A stretch of 64,000 nucleotides of DNA from assembly GCA_027627225.1 (NCBI GenBank), contig CM051027.1, forward strand, positions 90,146,151 through 90,210,150, in the 5' to 3' direction. The notes under the pieces are model-generated. The model saw only the letters and a list, made by a program, of their open reading frames with translations. It was not told where the DNA came from and did not search any database. Positions 1 through 11,147 of this stretch are shown piece after piece. Every line of letters starts with the position of its first letter. The first letter of the stretch is position 1. The DNA comes from Congeria kusceri. Lineage: Eukaryota; Mollusca; Bivalvia; Myida; Dreissenidae. Made by a program: the position numbers and the translations under genes.

Positions 1-355
1 GGCATGGAAGAGAAGGTATAGTTTATTGAAATAGTTTATTGTTTCACATATTCATATTTAGGAACTTATTTTACAGAATCATATTCTTTACTGGTTTAAA
101 AAATGTAAACCAAAAAACAAACACACACAAATATGATGCTAGAAATTTAAAAGGTGTACGTTGAATAAGTTTAAATATATTTATTTTAGCTCAACTGTGT
201 TGAGAGACTTTGATTTAAAGAGACATTATCCAGTCTTTCATCTAAGACGAACAAGCACTTGGTGTCTTTAAGTAAGGTTCATCTAACTAAAATAATAACT
301 CTGTCTGTGCAGAGAACAAACCAGGATTCTTCTGAACTCAAAACAGACACCGTAG

Positions 356-414
356 CATGAAATCATTCTGACCTGCTATACATGACATGTATATCAGGTC
401 AGAATGGTTTCATG
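356..414. repeat. Near-perfect 59-bp palindrome in unit leader
   Basis: Arms 356-384 and 386-414 are inverted complements over 29 bp around a single central base. There is one G.T wobble and one mismatch. The core is TTCTGACCTG paired with CAGGTCAGAA. The same palindrome recurs at 5183-5241, 13461-13519 and 18284-18342. It lies ~650 bp upstream of the LINE ORF1, so it may be part of the element's 5' leader. No function is established. Confidence 0.75.
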
Positions 415-1044
415 ATGTACTTGCGATGTACAAGGTAAATTATTCGAATCAAATGCCTTTAATTATCCAGTGCTTTATTTATTTATTAGACATATGCATT
501 TATTATTCATTATGATTTCCATTTCCGACAGTAAGATGACCGCAAATTAAAGCTGAGAACAAATTGTGAACGAAACATGGATTTATAGTTACTAGTTCAT
601 AGCTAAGTGTTTATCTGTGACATTAATTGATTCTTTATTGTATAGTGATTGAAACGGAGTGGCTTATTGCATAGCCTAAACGCTGGACAGTGGATTTTTT
701 AAAAAAGTTTCTCATGGAAATTCTTGTTATATTTTGGCGGTTTTCTTTTCAATGTAAACATAACTGTGGATTTACCGAATGTTTAACTAGTACCTCGAAT
801 AGAAACAGTTTAGTTGAAATACCATATACCATTAATATTTAACGCACAGTCGCTGATACTCGCTTGGGCTCTAATGAAACATTATTGAACTAAAGTGACT
901 TTAATTTCGAGTTATATCGCCTGAGGATTATAATGACACATAACATTGTATAAAGTGAGAATTCCTTCCAGTTAAATCTCGCTGCGAAGTCGTGCAAATC
1001 GTGCATATGGGCACTGATCTGTTCATTGGATAATTTGCTGTAAC

Positions 1045-1794
1045 ATGACTAAAAACAGGGGCAAAAACAAACGGACTAAAGAAGAAGCATCACCTGGCAC
1101 AAACAGCGTTCAGCCTGATAAAGTCCATATCATGTCTGGGACAACACCACCAGCGCACCAGGTAATTTCGGGTAATCCGTGCAATCCATCGGCTAATAAT
1201 GTTGTGTTTTCGCCTTCTTTTGTACCTCTACCGAACCAACAGGTTTTTGGGCAATACTACGCTCCGCATCTTCAATTCCTGTCCCAGAACTCATCGGCTT
1301 CCGGTGGGGTCCATGTTGCACAGTCCGGTTATGCGTCCAGAGAAAATCAACGCTCTATGCAGGCAATAGGGTCAAAATTGGCAAGTATCGATAGCAAATT
1401 AGCCAAGTTGGATCGCATTAAAAAAGACGTTTCTAAAATCTTTAAAAATTTGACGCTCGTTGAAACCAGTTTTAACGACATTGATAACAAATATTCTGAT
1501 GTCTCGAAACGACTCTTGGCATTTGAAACGAGCAGGGCATTTGATAGTAGCGAGTGTAAAGATTTGCGAAGCAAGACTATTGACTTAGACAAGCATTTGA
1601 ACGCTGAAAAATTGAAATTAGAGGCGTTGTGTAGGGATATAAAGGGCATAAAACAATCCATTGCCTCACTATCAGATGATGCGGTTCAATTAAAAGCCCG
1701 TTGCATGGGAGACAATCAACTGCTTTTAAATATGTCAGAAGAAAACTCGTTTGGAGAACGGAAAGAATTGGTAAATACGTGCCAGGTTCAATAG
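1045..1794 (+). pseudogene. LINE ORF1 N-terminal/coiled-coil fragment, copy 1
   Basis: Open frame of 249 codons, ATG to TAG. The protein starts with a basic patch (KNRGKNKRTKEE), then a Pro/Ser/Asn-rich stretch (about 20-95), then a Lys/Leu-rich heptad-like coiled coil (about 108-215). Near the end is the sequence KARCMGDNQLLLNMSEENS. This resembles ORF1 proteins of mollusc LINEs, in which a coiled coil is followed by an RxMxDNLLF-like start of an RNA-binding domain. Here the frame stops right after that point, and the C-terminal domain resumes ~35 bp later, so the RNA-recognition part is deleted. ORF1 proteins normally bind LINE RNA and assist reverse transcription. This one is probably not functional, yet it is almost unchanged in four copies. 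A domesticated protein is possible but unsupported. Confidence 0.7.
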
Positions 1795-1827
1795 TTGCTA
1801 AATTTAATTTTTTTCCAAGACAAGCTT

Positions 1828-2079
1828 ATGATTAAAAAGAAAGCATTCGACAAACTCAAGGGCTCTGTCCACCGCGTAGTCCACCAGTACCCGCGAGAGA
1901 TACAAGAGCGGCGACAAACGTTGATTCCTTACATCGTCCAGGCGCGGGCACAAGGTAAACAGGCATCTCTTGTGGCAGACAAACTGTATATTAACCACAG
2001 ACTATATACGGTTGACCGCCTTCAGCCCGGTACGCCGCCGGAAGTACCCCCTCGTAGAGATCCCAACGATGTACATTGA
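1828..2079 (+). pseudogene. LINE ORF1 C-terminal domain fragment, copy 1
   Basis: Open from an ATG to TGA, 83 codons. Visible elements are a basic start (MIKKKAFDKLKG), then VVHQYPREIQERRQTLIPY, then LVADKLYINHRLYT. Proline-rich sequence follows. The arrangement EIxxRRxxLIP...DKLYIN is typical of the C-terminal RNA-binding domain of LINE ORF1 proteins. It is separated from the coiled-coil frame by a stop and a short AT-rich gap, which indicates an internal deletion of ORF1. Confidence 0.65.
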
Positions 2080-2184
2080 CACGCGCGATCACGACGATAG
2101 ACCTACCGCTCACGTACCTTCCACCGGTGGAAACCCGCGAGGACTCCAAACTGGCCCGAACAGAACCACTACCGGTAGCTCTGA

Positions 2185-2900
2185 CTAGGAACTATCTAAG
2201 AAGCAACCTCGTTTTTTTACTGTGGAACGATCAAGGCCTTCGTTCTAAACTCAATGATGGTGACTTTCTAAATTGTATAAACTCTTATGATATTGTGTAG
2301 CTAACTAAAACGTGGCATTCAACATGTGATAATTTGTATTTAGAAGATTTTTATAACTTTTCGCGTCCGAGACCATTGGCTAATAGGAGAGCGAATCGAA
2401 ATAGTGGAGGCTTAATTATCTACTTTAGAAAAATATATGCATCAAAAATCGAATTAATCGACACTAATGTTAATGGTTTTATGTGTATTAGGCTATGTAA
2501 GTCATTGTTTACCAATACAAATTATGTATATCTACATGTAGTTCATAGTTATATATCCCCCGAAGATTCACAAGACTACAAAAACAGTAGTTCGCCTTTA
2601 TTTGAGTATGACTTTTTGAAAATATTTTTAATGAGTTTACCAAATACTCGCTTATCGGTGATATAATTTGGACCGGCGATTTAAATGCACGAACTGGTCA
2701 AGGGTCAGATATTATTGAGAATATTTATAATGATAGATATGTTCAAATGCCAGTGGCTTCTTTTGTCAGTCTGTAAGGAAAATAGTCTCTGTATTCTTTA
2801 CGGACGTATGGAACCGGAGAAATTTAATCTGAGTAGAAATAAATTCGCAGCTAGTGTGACGGATTATGTGATTTGTAGTTACGAGATATTGTACTTTCTG
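2185..2900 (+). pseudogene. LINE endonuclease fragment, copy 1
   Basis: Decayed N-terminal part of an AP-type endonuclease (start of LINE ORF2). Visible in successive frames are WNDQGLRSKLND, YDIV, RNSGGLIIYFRK, then, after a frameshift near 2645, WTGDLNARTGQGSD (the GDLN catalytic-site motif), then SVTDYVI in a third frame. Copy 1 also has a TAG directly after YDIV. The SDH motif that should follow is missing because the segment runs into unrelated repeat sequence at about 2905. The reverse transcriptase is absent from the unit. Non-functional. Confidence 0.7.
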
Positions 2901-2921
2901 GGGCGATTATTTGGCGGATTA

Positions 2922-3070
2922 TCGAACTTGGCCGAGATATTATGGCCACACACATATTCCTGAAGTTTGGTGAAGATTGGATAAATATTGTTGAACTTAC
3001 AGAGCGGAAACGTCTAAAATGCCAATTTTTGATCATTCAGGGGCCATAACTCAACAATCTAGGGACCTGT
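2922..3070 (+). repeat. Bivalve interspersed repeat fragment (type A), copy 1
   Basis: Contains GAAGTTTGGTGAAGATTGG, ACTTACAGAGCGGAAACG and GGCCATAACTC in this order. From general knowledge, this order is common in dispersed repeats of bivalve genomes. It directly abuts the broken endonuclease. It recurs at 7749-7897 and 16027-16175 as part of the tandem unit. Confidence 0.5.
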
Positions 3071-3347
3071 TTTTTTAGCGCGACACTCCGTCTCACCATG
3101 CTTGCGATGGTGTGGCAGGTTCAGTTATGGGCAGGTTGTTCCGTTATAGCCCCTTATAGGCAGGGTTATACCACATATAATTCATATATATTATACTGCT
3201 GATTCAGTTTCTTAATAGTGTACATTGTAAATGAAACAATCGTTTCAAAATACAAAAACAATACGTACGTCATATTTTGTATTTTTTTGTTGGTAATAGC
3301 AAATACCCCCCAAAACATTATCAACATGTTCAGAACTAAAATATAAG

Positions 3348-3527
3348 AATAATGAAACTCCAGATGATGTATCTAATTAACATCCGCTGGTCCTTTATTT
3401 AAGGCAAGTAACAAATTGTCTATACAATACAAGGTAATACGCACAACACAACACAAAACATAAAAATGATTGAAACTGGGGTCACCGCCTTGGAACGGTC
3501 AATGCAAAACATTGGGGGTTTAAACGA
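3348..3527 (+). repeat. Dispersed repeat type B, unit copy 1
   Basis: About 180 bp containing ATTAACATCCGCTGGTCCTT, CAATTGYCTATACAATA-like sequence and ACCGCCTTGGAACGGTCAAT. The same modules in the same order occur outside the array at 44805-45030 (same strand), 47957-48175 (opposite strand) and partly at 55526-55572. It is therefore an independent dispersed element captured by the unit. Its class is unknown. Confidence 0.65.
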
Positions 3528-3803
3528 GAAACCTTCATATCGTTTCCAAATGAAAGATACCCGGGGACCGTCTTATCAATACTCTTACGATTTCGAAAAT
3601 CGTAGCGCAATATTTGAGCGTACGACATTTTTGAGATATTGCGTATGCTATATTATCAAACACATCGTACGAACTTACGAGTTATGAAATCGTAAATATT
3701 TGCACATGCGCAGTGCGTCGTCGTTATACTCTTCAGTTCAAGGTAATACGCAAAGAATTGTCACAAATGTCAGTCGTCTGCAATAACTTGCCAGAGTCAC
3801 AAA

Positions 3804-3949
3804 ATGTCCGAAAATAAATGGAATATCAACTGGACAAAAGAAGAAATTAAAATATTGGTAGAAGGATTACCTGCGAGGCGGTCAGTAAAATCATCAAAAC
3901 GTTCATCTGCGAGAGATAAGGCAGATTTGTGAATCAACGCCACCGACAG
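3804..3949 (+). pseudogene. Myb/SANT-like gene exon 1, copy 1
   Basis: Starts at an ATG and reads MSENKWNINWTKEEIKILVE, then a basic Ser/Arg stretch, up to a GT donor (AG|GTAGAAG). WTKEEIKILVEG is the first helix of a Myb/SANT-like DNA-binding domain of the type found in Harbinger-transposon accessory proteins. This copy has an in-frame TGA at 3929-3931 where copies 2 and 3 read TGC. The matching later pieces lie at 4499-4566 and 4752-4856. Confidence 0.6.
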
Positions 3950-4498
3950 GTAGAAGGCATACATGATACAGTACCGTCTGTTTTTATTGTCGTCACTTAT
4001 CTTATTGTAAATGAATAAGGCTAATCACTTTGATTATTTTACTCGCAGATTAAAAAAAATATATAAATTGAGGTTTATGGTAGATCAATTTGTAAAATTT
4101 AGCAACAGAACATTTATTGATATTTTAATGTAAACGCAACTATATATAATGTGCATTCTGTACACATAAGATATGCTAATATCTCTTGCTTGAAATGTAC
4201 CTGATAATATTACTATGAAATGTGAAATTTTGCACCGCAATTAACATTTTTTCCCATAAGAAATGAAAGCATTCTCTTTTTAAAATGTTTTTTGTCAAAA
4301 TAATGGAATTTTGTTGAAAATTGATGCCAGTTTGACAGTGACATTGATATACATAATAACCAATAAATATTAAGTTAATTTAAAAACTGCTTCATATTGC
4401 TGATCAATTAATAGCCCAATTTAAAACAAACAAGCATAATAATATATATCTTTTTTATAACACATATATTTTTTTGATATTTTGATTGGGATTAACAG

Positions 4499-4566
4499 CA
4501 TCAGCACATGCAGAGGACTGTAGATGAAGTGAAAAAGAAAACGATAGACATGAAAGAAAGCTTAAA
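4499..4566 (+). pseudogene. Myb/SANT-like gene, middle piece, copy 1
   Basis: After a pyrimidine-rich acceptor (TTAACAG) the sequence reads HQHMQRTVDEVKKKTIDMKE, then SLK. RTVDEVKKK..DMKxxxK is the second half of Myb/SANT-like domains of mollusc Harbinger-type proteins. The phase does not fit exon 1 (phase 2 versus phase 0), so the gene is broken or an intermediate exon is lost. Confidence 0.55.
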
Positions 4567-4751
4567 GCTTAAGTTTATAAAATAAAATTGGAAACATATT
4601 TTTAAACAATTATATTTGCATTTTGGTTTAGCAACAACAAAGTGTGTACAATGTCTTAATAGCCTTGATAGATTTTGCATTATACCACTTTCCATTGTAT
4701 TTAGAATAGCAATGGTAATCATTCAACTTCGCAAATAGTTCAGTCTAATTG

Positions 4752-4856
4752 AAAGAAGAAGGTCCAAACACTAAAAAAGACATGTTTAAAACAGGTGGTG
4801 GGCCCCATCAAGCTGGCAAGACAGTCAGGCATGGAAGAGAAGGTAAAGTTTATTGA
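4752..4856 (+). pseudogene. Myb/SANT-like gene, last piece, copy 1/2 junction
   Basis: Reads KEEGPNTKKDMFKTGGGPHQ, then AGKTVRHGREG, and stops at TGA 4854-4856. The KTGGGP box is typical just after the SANT domain of Harbinger-type accessory proteins. This short frame crosses the repeat junction at 4828, so the unit boundary used here is arbitrary and the true duplication breakpoint lies elsewhere. Confidence 0.5.
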
Positions 4857-5872
4857 AATAGTTTATTGTTTCACATATTCATATTTAGGAACTTATTTTA
4901 CAGAATCATATTCTTTACTGGTTTAAAAAATGTAAACCAAAAAACAAACACACACAAATATGATGCTAGAAATTTAAAAGGTGTACGTTGAATAAGTTTA
5001 AATATATTTATTTTAGCTCAACTGTGTTGAGAGACTTTGATTTAAAGAGACATTATCCAGTCTTTCATCTAAGTCGAACAAGCACTTGGTGTCTTTAAGT
5101 AAGGTTCATCTAACTAAAATAATAACTCTGCCTGTGCAGAGAACAAACCAGGATTCTTCTGAACTCAAAACAGACACCGTAGCATGAAATCATTCTGACC
5201 TGCTATACATGACATGTATATCAGGTCAGAATGGTTTCATGATGTACTTGCGATGTACAAGGTAAATTATTCGAATCAAATGCCTTTAATTATCCAGTGC
5301 TTTATTTATTTATTAGACATATGCATTTATTATTCATTATGATTTCCATTTCCGGTGGTAAGATGACCGCAAAATTAAAGCTGAGAAAAAATTGTGAACG
5401 AAACATGGATTTATAGTTACTAGTTCATAGCTAAGTGTTTATCTGTGACATTAATTGATTCTTTATTGTATAGTGATTGAAACGGAGTGGCTTATTGCAT
5501 AGCCTAAACGCTGGACAGTGGATTTAAAAAAAAAGTTTCTCATGGAAATTCTTGTTATATTTTGGCGGTTTTCTTTTCAATGTAAACATAACTGTGGATT
5601 TACCGAATGTTTAACTAGTATCTCGAATAGAAACAGTTTAGTTGAAATACCATATACCATTAATATTTAACGCACAGTCGCTGATACTCGCTTGGGCTCT
5701 AATGAAACATTATTGAACTAAAGTGACTTTAATTTCGAGTTATATCGCCTGAGGATTATAATGACACATAACATTGTATAAAGTGAGAATTCCTTCCAGT
5801 TAAATCTCGCTGCGAAGTCGTGCAAATCGTGCATATGGGCACTGATCTGTTCATTGGATAATTTGCTGTAAC

Positions 5873-6622
5873 ATGACTAAAAACAGGGGCAAAAACAAAC
5901 GGACTAAAGAAGAAGCATCACCTGGCACAAACAGCGTTCAGCCTGATAAAGTCCATATCATGTCTGGGACAACACCACCAGCGCACCAGGTAATTTCGGG
6001 TAATCCGTGCAATCCATCGGCTAATAATGTTGTGTTTTCGCCTTCTTTTGTACCTCTACCGAACCAACAGGTTTTTGGGCAATACTACGCTCCGCATCTT
6101 CAATTCCTGTCCCAGAACTCATCGGCTTCCGGTGGGGTCCATGTTGCACAGTCCGGTTATGCGTCCAGAGAAAATCAACGCTCTATGCAGGCAATAATGT
6201 CAAAATTGGCAAGTATCGATAGCAAATTAGCCAAGTTGGATCGCATTAAAAAAGACGTTTCTAAAATCTTTAAAAATTTGACGCTCGTTGAAACCAGTTT
6301 TAACGACATTGATAACAAATATTCTGATGTCTCGAAACGACTCTTGGCATTTGAAACGAGCAGGGCATTTGATAGTAGCGAGTGTAAAGATTTGCGAAGC
6401 AAGACTATTGACTTAGACAAGCATTTGAACGCTGAAAAATTGAAATTAGAGGCGTTGTGTAGGGATATAAAGGGCATAAAACAATCCATTGCCTCACTAT
6501 CAGATGATGCGGTTCAATTAAAAGCCCGTTGCATGGGAGACAATCAACTGCTTTTAAATATGTCAGAAGAAAACTCGTTTGGAGAACGGAAAGAATTGGT
6601 AAATACGTGCCAGGTTCAATAG
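5873..6622 (+). pseudogene. LINE ORF1 N-terminal/coiled-coil fragment, copy 2
   Basis: Second copy of the 249-codon frame at 1045-1794. It differs from copy 1 at one residue seen by eye: Met replaces Gly in AIMSKL. Copies 2, 3 and 4 all have Met, so copy 1 is the odd one. Start and stop positions in the unit are conserved. Confidence 0.7.
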
Positions 6623-6655
6623 TTGCTAAATTTAATTTTTTTCCAAGACAAGCTT

Positions 6656-7013
6656 ATGATTAAAAAGAAAGCATTCGACAAAACTCAAGGGCTCTGTCCA
6701 CCGCGTAGTCCACCAGTACCCGCGAGAGATCACAAGAGGCGGCGACAAACGTTGATTCCTTACATCGTTCCAGGCGCGGGCACAAGGTAAACAGGCATCT
6801 CTTGTGGCAGACAAACTGTATATTAACCACAGACTATATACGGTTGACCGCCTTCAGCCCGGTACGCCGCCGGAAGTACCCCCTCGTAGAGATCCCAACG
6901 TATGTACATTGGACACGCGCGATCACGACGATAGACCTACCGCTCACGTACCTTCACCGGTGGAACCCCGAAGGACTCCAAACTGGCCCCGAACAGAACC
7001 ACTACCGGTAGCC
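6656..7013 (+). pseudogene. LINE ORF1 C-terminal domain, frameshifted copy 2
   Basis: Same segment as 1828-2079 but broken by several one-base insertions (GACAAAACTC for GACAAACTC, GATCACAAGAGGCGG for GATACAAGAGCGG, CATCGTTCC for CATCGTCC, and others). The protein can be followed only by switching frames. The concentration of indels here, with almost none elsewhere in copy 2, looks more like a consensus error than natural decay. Confidence 0.6.
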
Positions 7014-7019
7014 TCTGAC

Positions 7020-7730
7020 TAGGAACTATCTAAGAAGCAACCTCGTTTTTTGAACGATCAAGGCCTTCGTTCTAAACTCAATGATGGTGACTTTCTAAAT
7101 TGTATAAACTCTTATGATATTGTGTTGCTAACTAAAACGTGGCATTCAACATGTGATAATTTGTATTTAGAAGATTCTTATAACTTTTCGCGTCCGAGAC
7201 CATTGGCTAATAGGAGAGCGAATCGAAATAGTGGAGGCTTAATTATCTACTTTAGAAAAATATATGCATCAAAAATCGAATTAATCGACACTAATGTTAA
7301 TGGTTTTATGTGTATTAGGCTATGTAAGTCATTGTTTACCAATACAAATTATGTATATCTACATGTAGTTCATAGTTATATATCCCCCGAAGATTCACAA
7401 GACTACAAAAACAGTAGTTCGCCTTTATTTGAGTATGACGTTTTGAAAATATTTTTAATGAGTTTACCAAATACTCGCTTATCGGTGATATAATTTGGAC
7501 CGGCGATTTAAATGCACGAACTGGTCAAGGGTCAGATATTATTGAGAATATTTATAATGATAGATATGTTCAAATGCCAGTGGCTTCTTTTGTCAGTCTG
7601 TAAGGAAAATAGTCTCTGTATTCTTTACGGACGTATGGAGCCGGGGAAATTTAATCTGAGTAGAAATAAATTCGCAGCTAGTGTGACGGATTATGTGATT
7701 TGTAGTTACGAGATATTGTACTTTCTGGGG
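7020..7730 (+). pseudogene. LINE endonuclease fragment, copy 2
   Basis: Same segment as copy 1. The TAG after YDIV is absent (TTG instead), so the first frame is open from 7050 to 7493. A deletion near 7050 (TTTTTTGAACGATC for TTTTTTTACTGTGGAACGATC) removes the start of the domain. The shared frameshift before GDLNARTG and the missing C-terminal half remain. Confidence 0.65.
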
Positions 7731-7748
7731 CGATTATTTGGCGGATTA

Positions 7749-7897
7749 TCGAACTTGGCCGAGATATTATGGCCACACACATATTCCTGAAGTTTGGTGA
7801 AGATTGGATAAATATTGTTGAACTTACAGAGCGGAAACGTCTAAAATGCCAATTTTTGATCATTCAGGGGCCATAACTCAACAATCTAGGGACCTGT
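7749..7897 (+). repeat. Bivalve interspersed repeat fragment (type A), copy 2
   Basis: Matches 2922-3070 almost base for base at the same place in the unit, next to the broken endonuclease. Confidence 0.5.
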
Positions 7898-8173
7898 TTT
7901 TTTAGCGCGACACTCCGTCTCACCATGCTTGCGATGGTGTGGCAGGTTCAGTTATGGGCAGGTTGTTCCGTTATAGCCCCTTATAGGCAGGGTTATACCA
8001 CATATAATTCATATATATTATACTGCTGATTCAGTTTCTTAATAGTGTACATTGTAAATGAAACAATCGTTTCAAAATACAAAAACAATACGTACGTCAT
8101 ATTTTGTATTTTTTTTTTTGGTAATAGCAAATACCCCCCAAAACATTATCAACATGTTCAGAACTAAATATAA

Positions 8174-8355
8174 GAATAATGAAACTCCAGATGATGTATC
8201 TAATTAACATCCGCTGGTCCTTTATTTAAGGCAAGTAACAAATTGTCTATACAATACAAGGTAATACGCACAACACAACACAAAACATAAAAATGATTGA
8301 AACTGGGGTCACCGCCTTGGAACGGTCAATGCAAAACATTGGGGGTTTAAACGAG
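8174..8355 (+). repeat. Dispersed repeat type B, unit copy 2
   Basis: Unit copy of the repeat at 3348-3527, with the same ACCGCCTTGGAACGGTC core at the corresponding position. Confidence 0.65.
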
Positions 8356-8631
8356 AAAACTTCATATCGTTTCCAAATGAAAGATACCCGGGGACCGTCT
8401 TATCAATACTCTTACGATTTCGAAAATCGTAGCTCAATATTTGAGCGTACGACATTTTTGAGATATTGCGTACGCCTGTATTATCAAACACATCGTACGA
8501 ACTTACGAGTTATGAAATCGTAAATATTTGCACATGCGCAGTGCGTCGTCGTTATACTCTTCAGTTCAAGGTAATACGCAAAGAATTGTCACAAATGTCA
8601 GTCGTCTGCAATAACTTGACAGAGTCACAAA

Positions 8632-8777
8632 ATGTCCGAAAATAAATGGAATATCAACTGGACAAAAGAAGAAATTAAAATATTGGTAGAAGGATTACCT
8701 GCGAGGCGGTCAGTAAAATCACCAAAACGTTCATCTGCGAGAGATAAGGCAGATTTATGCATCAACGCCACCGACAG
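8632..8777 (+). pseudogene. Myb/SANT-like gene exon 1, copy 2
   Basis: Same 146-nt exon as in copy 1, from ATG to the AG|GTAGAAG donor. It is open throughout (TTATGC where copy 1 has TTGTGA). The LINE insertion begins 22 bp after the donor, so the presumed intron to the middle piece (12770-12842) is enlarged by 3.4 kb. Confidence 0.6.
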
Positions 8778-8795
8778 GTAGAAGGCATACATGAT

Positions 8796-8820
8796 ACAGA
8801 ACAGAACAGAACAGAACAGA
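8796..8820. repeat. (ACAGA)n microsatellite, LINE 3' tail
   Basis: Five units of ACAGA on the plus strand. On the LINE strand this is the terminal (TTCTG)n tail, which marks the 3' end where reverse transcription started. Confidence 0.8.
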
Positions 8821-8928
8821 GAGTTTATTAAGACTTGCACGTAGTACATCGTCTTCGTTATGGAAAAAAACAAAACATGCACAATAAAGATCACGTGATA
8901 ACAGGTTACTGACGTATAATGGTAAATA

Positions 8929-9110
8929 ACCATCACATAACATATACATGCAAATAATAATAGTTTAAATCAATTGACATAAAGTATAGGAAATACAAAT
9001 AGTGAGGATGACGCATCAGAGTGAATTACCATTACATAACATATATATGCAAATAATTCTAGTTTAAATCAATTGATATAAAGTACAGAGATATAAATAG
9101 TGGGGATGAA
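8929..9110 (-). repeat. 99-bp direct duplication in LINE 3' UTR
   Basis: ACCATYACATAACATATA and the following TTTAAATCAATTGAYATAAAG occur at 8929 onward and again at 9028 onward in the same order, with a period of 99 bp. It lies between the ORF2 stop and the tail. Confidence 0.7.
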
Positions 9111-9119
9111 AAGAATATC

Positions 9120-11147
9120 TTATTGTGATCCCTCAACAGCGTTCAAAATTGATTGTCTAACACAAAGAGCTTCCTTAATAAATAATGAAAGTTTGATAAG
9201 CTCTTCCCTTTTACAGGATTTCATGAGTTCTAAAAATTTAAATACCGATGGACTTGAGTAATATTTTGATTTTATGTATTTTTTTCTTATAGCAGTAAAA
9301 CAGTTACAGATGAGTATAAAATGATACTCGTCTTCTATGTCACGTTTATCGCAGCACAAACAATACCTTTCTTCTCGTAAAATGCGATTTCTACCAAACC
9401 TACCAGTTTGGATTCTTAAAGGATGCACTGAGAGTCTAAGTCTAGAAAAATAAAATCTTAAACTTCTAGGTAGGATGTCTAAATACATTTCATATTCAAA
9501 ATTAAGTTTATATTCTTTATACAACAAAAGAACAGGACTTTGTAATGACCTTACCCATTCCTGTATAAAACAATCAATTACTCTATTTTTAAACTCACTA
9601 AGAAAAGATTTTTCATGGACACAGTTATAGTTTTCGAAAACATATGTAAAATCGTAGTCATTCAAAAGTGTCTTTATGTTTGATACCCAGTTTTTATATC
9701 CCTTTTGACAATCGTTGAATGCCTCTTTGTAAACTGTATGTAAAATTATGTTATCACTGTGTACAACCTTAAACCAATACTTCAATATTCTTACGTATCT
9801 TTGAATAAATAATGGGAATCTACCGAGTTCGCCATAAACTCCGGCTGTACATGTGTTACTTCTAACACGCAATACACGCTTACAGAACTTTAGATGAATT
9901 CGTTCGATTTCCTTTGACTGTGTATATCCCCAGATTTCACAAGAATAATTAAGAATAGGCGACACAAACGAATCAAATAACTGACACATGAGTTTAGGTT
10001 TAAAGTCAAACTGACTGCATTTACACAACAATACATTTAAAGCTTTTAAAGATTTACCTATAAGATGCTCAATATTTATATTGAAGTTTCCGGTATAACT
10101 AAAAACACAACCCAAATAATTAAATTCATTTACAACTTCGACGGATTGGCCATTGTAGGTCCAAGATTCCGTGGGAAGCACTCCCCCGCGCTTACGAAAC
10201 ACCATAATCTTAGTTTTGGTAGTATTAACAGCTAACCCCCAAGTATTACAATATGTGTGTAAGCAATCCAAATGAGTTTGTATTTCTTCCGGGGTCTTAC
10301 CTACAATAGCCATATCATCAGCAAACAACAACAATATCAGTACAATATTATCAATATTCAAGCCAGACTGTATGTCGTTTTGAAGATATATTTCGAGGTC
10401 TTCAACAAAAAGTGAAAACAGCAGAGGCGACATTACCTCCCCTTGACGCAGACCTACTGCGTAATTAAAATAATCTGAGTAGTTAGAACATGATTTTACA
10501 CATGATTTAACTTTTTGGTACATGTCTCTAATAATTCTTAGCATTTTGCCGTCGATACCGTGTTTATACAATTTCAACCAAAGTGCCTTTCTTACTATGG
10601 AATCAAAGCATTTCATCATATCGACGTATATAACATATAATTTTTTATTTTCATTAAAAAATTTATTGATTAAGGAATGAAGAATAAATATGGCGTCTAC
10701 AGTGGAACGCCCTTTTTGGAATCCGAACTGCGCGTCCGAAATAGTGTTACAGTTGGCGCAATATTTTTCAAGTCGTTTGTTAAGTACCGTAGTAAATAAT
10801 TTCGACATACAGCTGACTAGTGTAATTCCACGATAATTGTTTACATCGTCTGTGTTACCCTTTTTATGAAAGGGAATTATAACACCTTCCGTCCATTTCT
10901 CTGGGTAGCAACCAGAATTTAAAATACCATTAAAAATATCACACAAATGAGACGCTAATATATCAACACATTCAATAAAATATTCGTTTAACAAACAGTC
11001 ACTACCAGGTGATTTGTTACGCTTCAACGATTTAACAGCATAACGTATTTCACTGACAGTGATAGGCTGATCAAGTTCCGAACAGATACTGTTCAAATTA
11101 TCAAAATCGTGAGTACTACAAAATTCGTCTGCTTCTGAATTATTGCT
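9120..11147 (-). pseudogene. LINE ORF2 reverse transcriptase and C-terminal domain
   Basis: Open for about 675 codons on the minus strand, directly after a TAA at 11148-11150 and in the same frame as the upstream endonuclease. Counting from the TTG at 11096, landmarks are NKSPGSD (27-33), NNYRGITLVS (86-95), YVDMMKCFDSI (157-167, catalytic Asp), GLRQGEVMSPLLFSLF (215-230) and LLLFADDMA (255-263, the FADD catalytic box). Near the C-terminus is CLCCDKRDIEDEYHFILIC, a Cys/His cluster typical of LINE ORF2 tails. The enzyme would copy LINE RNA at a nicked target. With one in-frame stop and a truncated endonuclease it is presumably dead, but the domain is intact. Confidence 0.88.

Larger units (their letters stand above)
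1..4827 (+). repeat. Tandem macrosatellite unit, copy 1
   Basis: First visible copy of a ~4.82 kb unit repeated head to tail. Base 1 matches 4828, 13106 and 17929, where the same GGCATGGAAGAGAAGG start recurs, and the match continues to the next junction with only scattered differences. The array may extend left of the window. The unit is composite: hairpin leader, LINE ORF1 and endonuclease fragments, bivalve interspersed repeats and Myb/SANT gene fragments. This copy has private changes, including a stop in the endonuclease segment (TAG at 2298-2300) and a stop in the SANT exon (3929-3931). Confidence 0.9.

Noticed and set aside
1347..1661. 104-codon minus-strand frame inside ORF1, repeated in each unit
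   Set aside because: Antisense shadow of the ORF1 frame, with no independent coding evidence.
8796..8820. Short direct repeats considered as a CRISPR-like array
   Set aside because: They are a pentanucleotide LINE tail without spacers.
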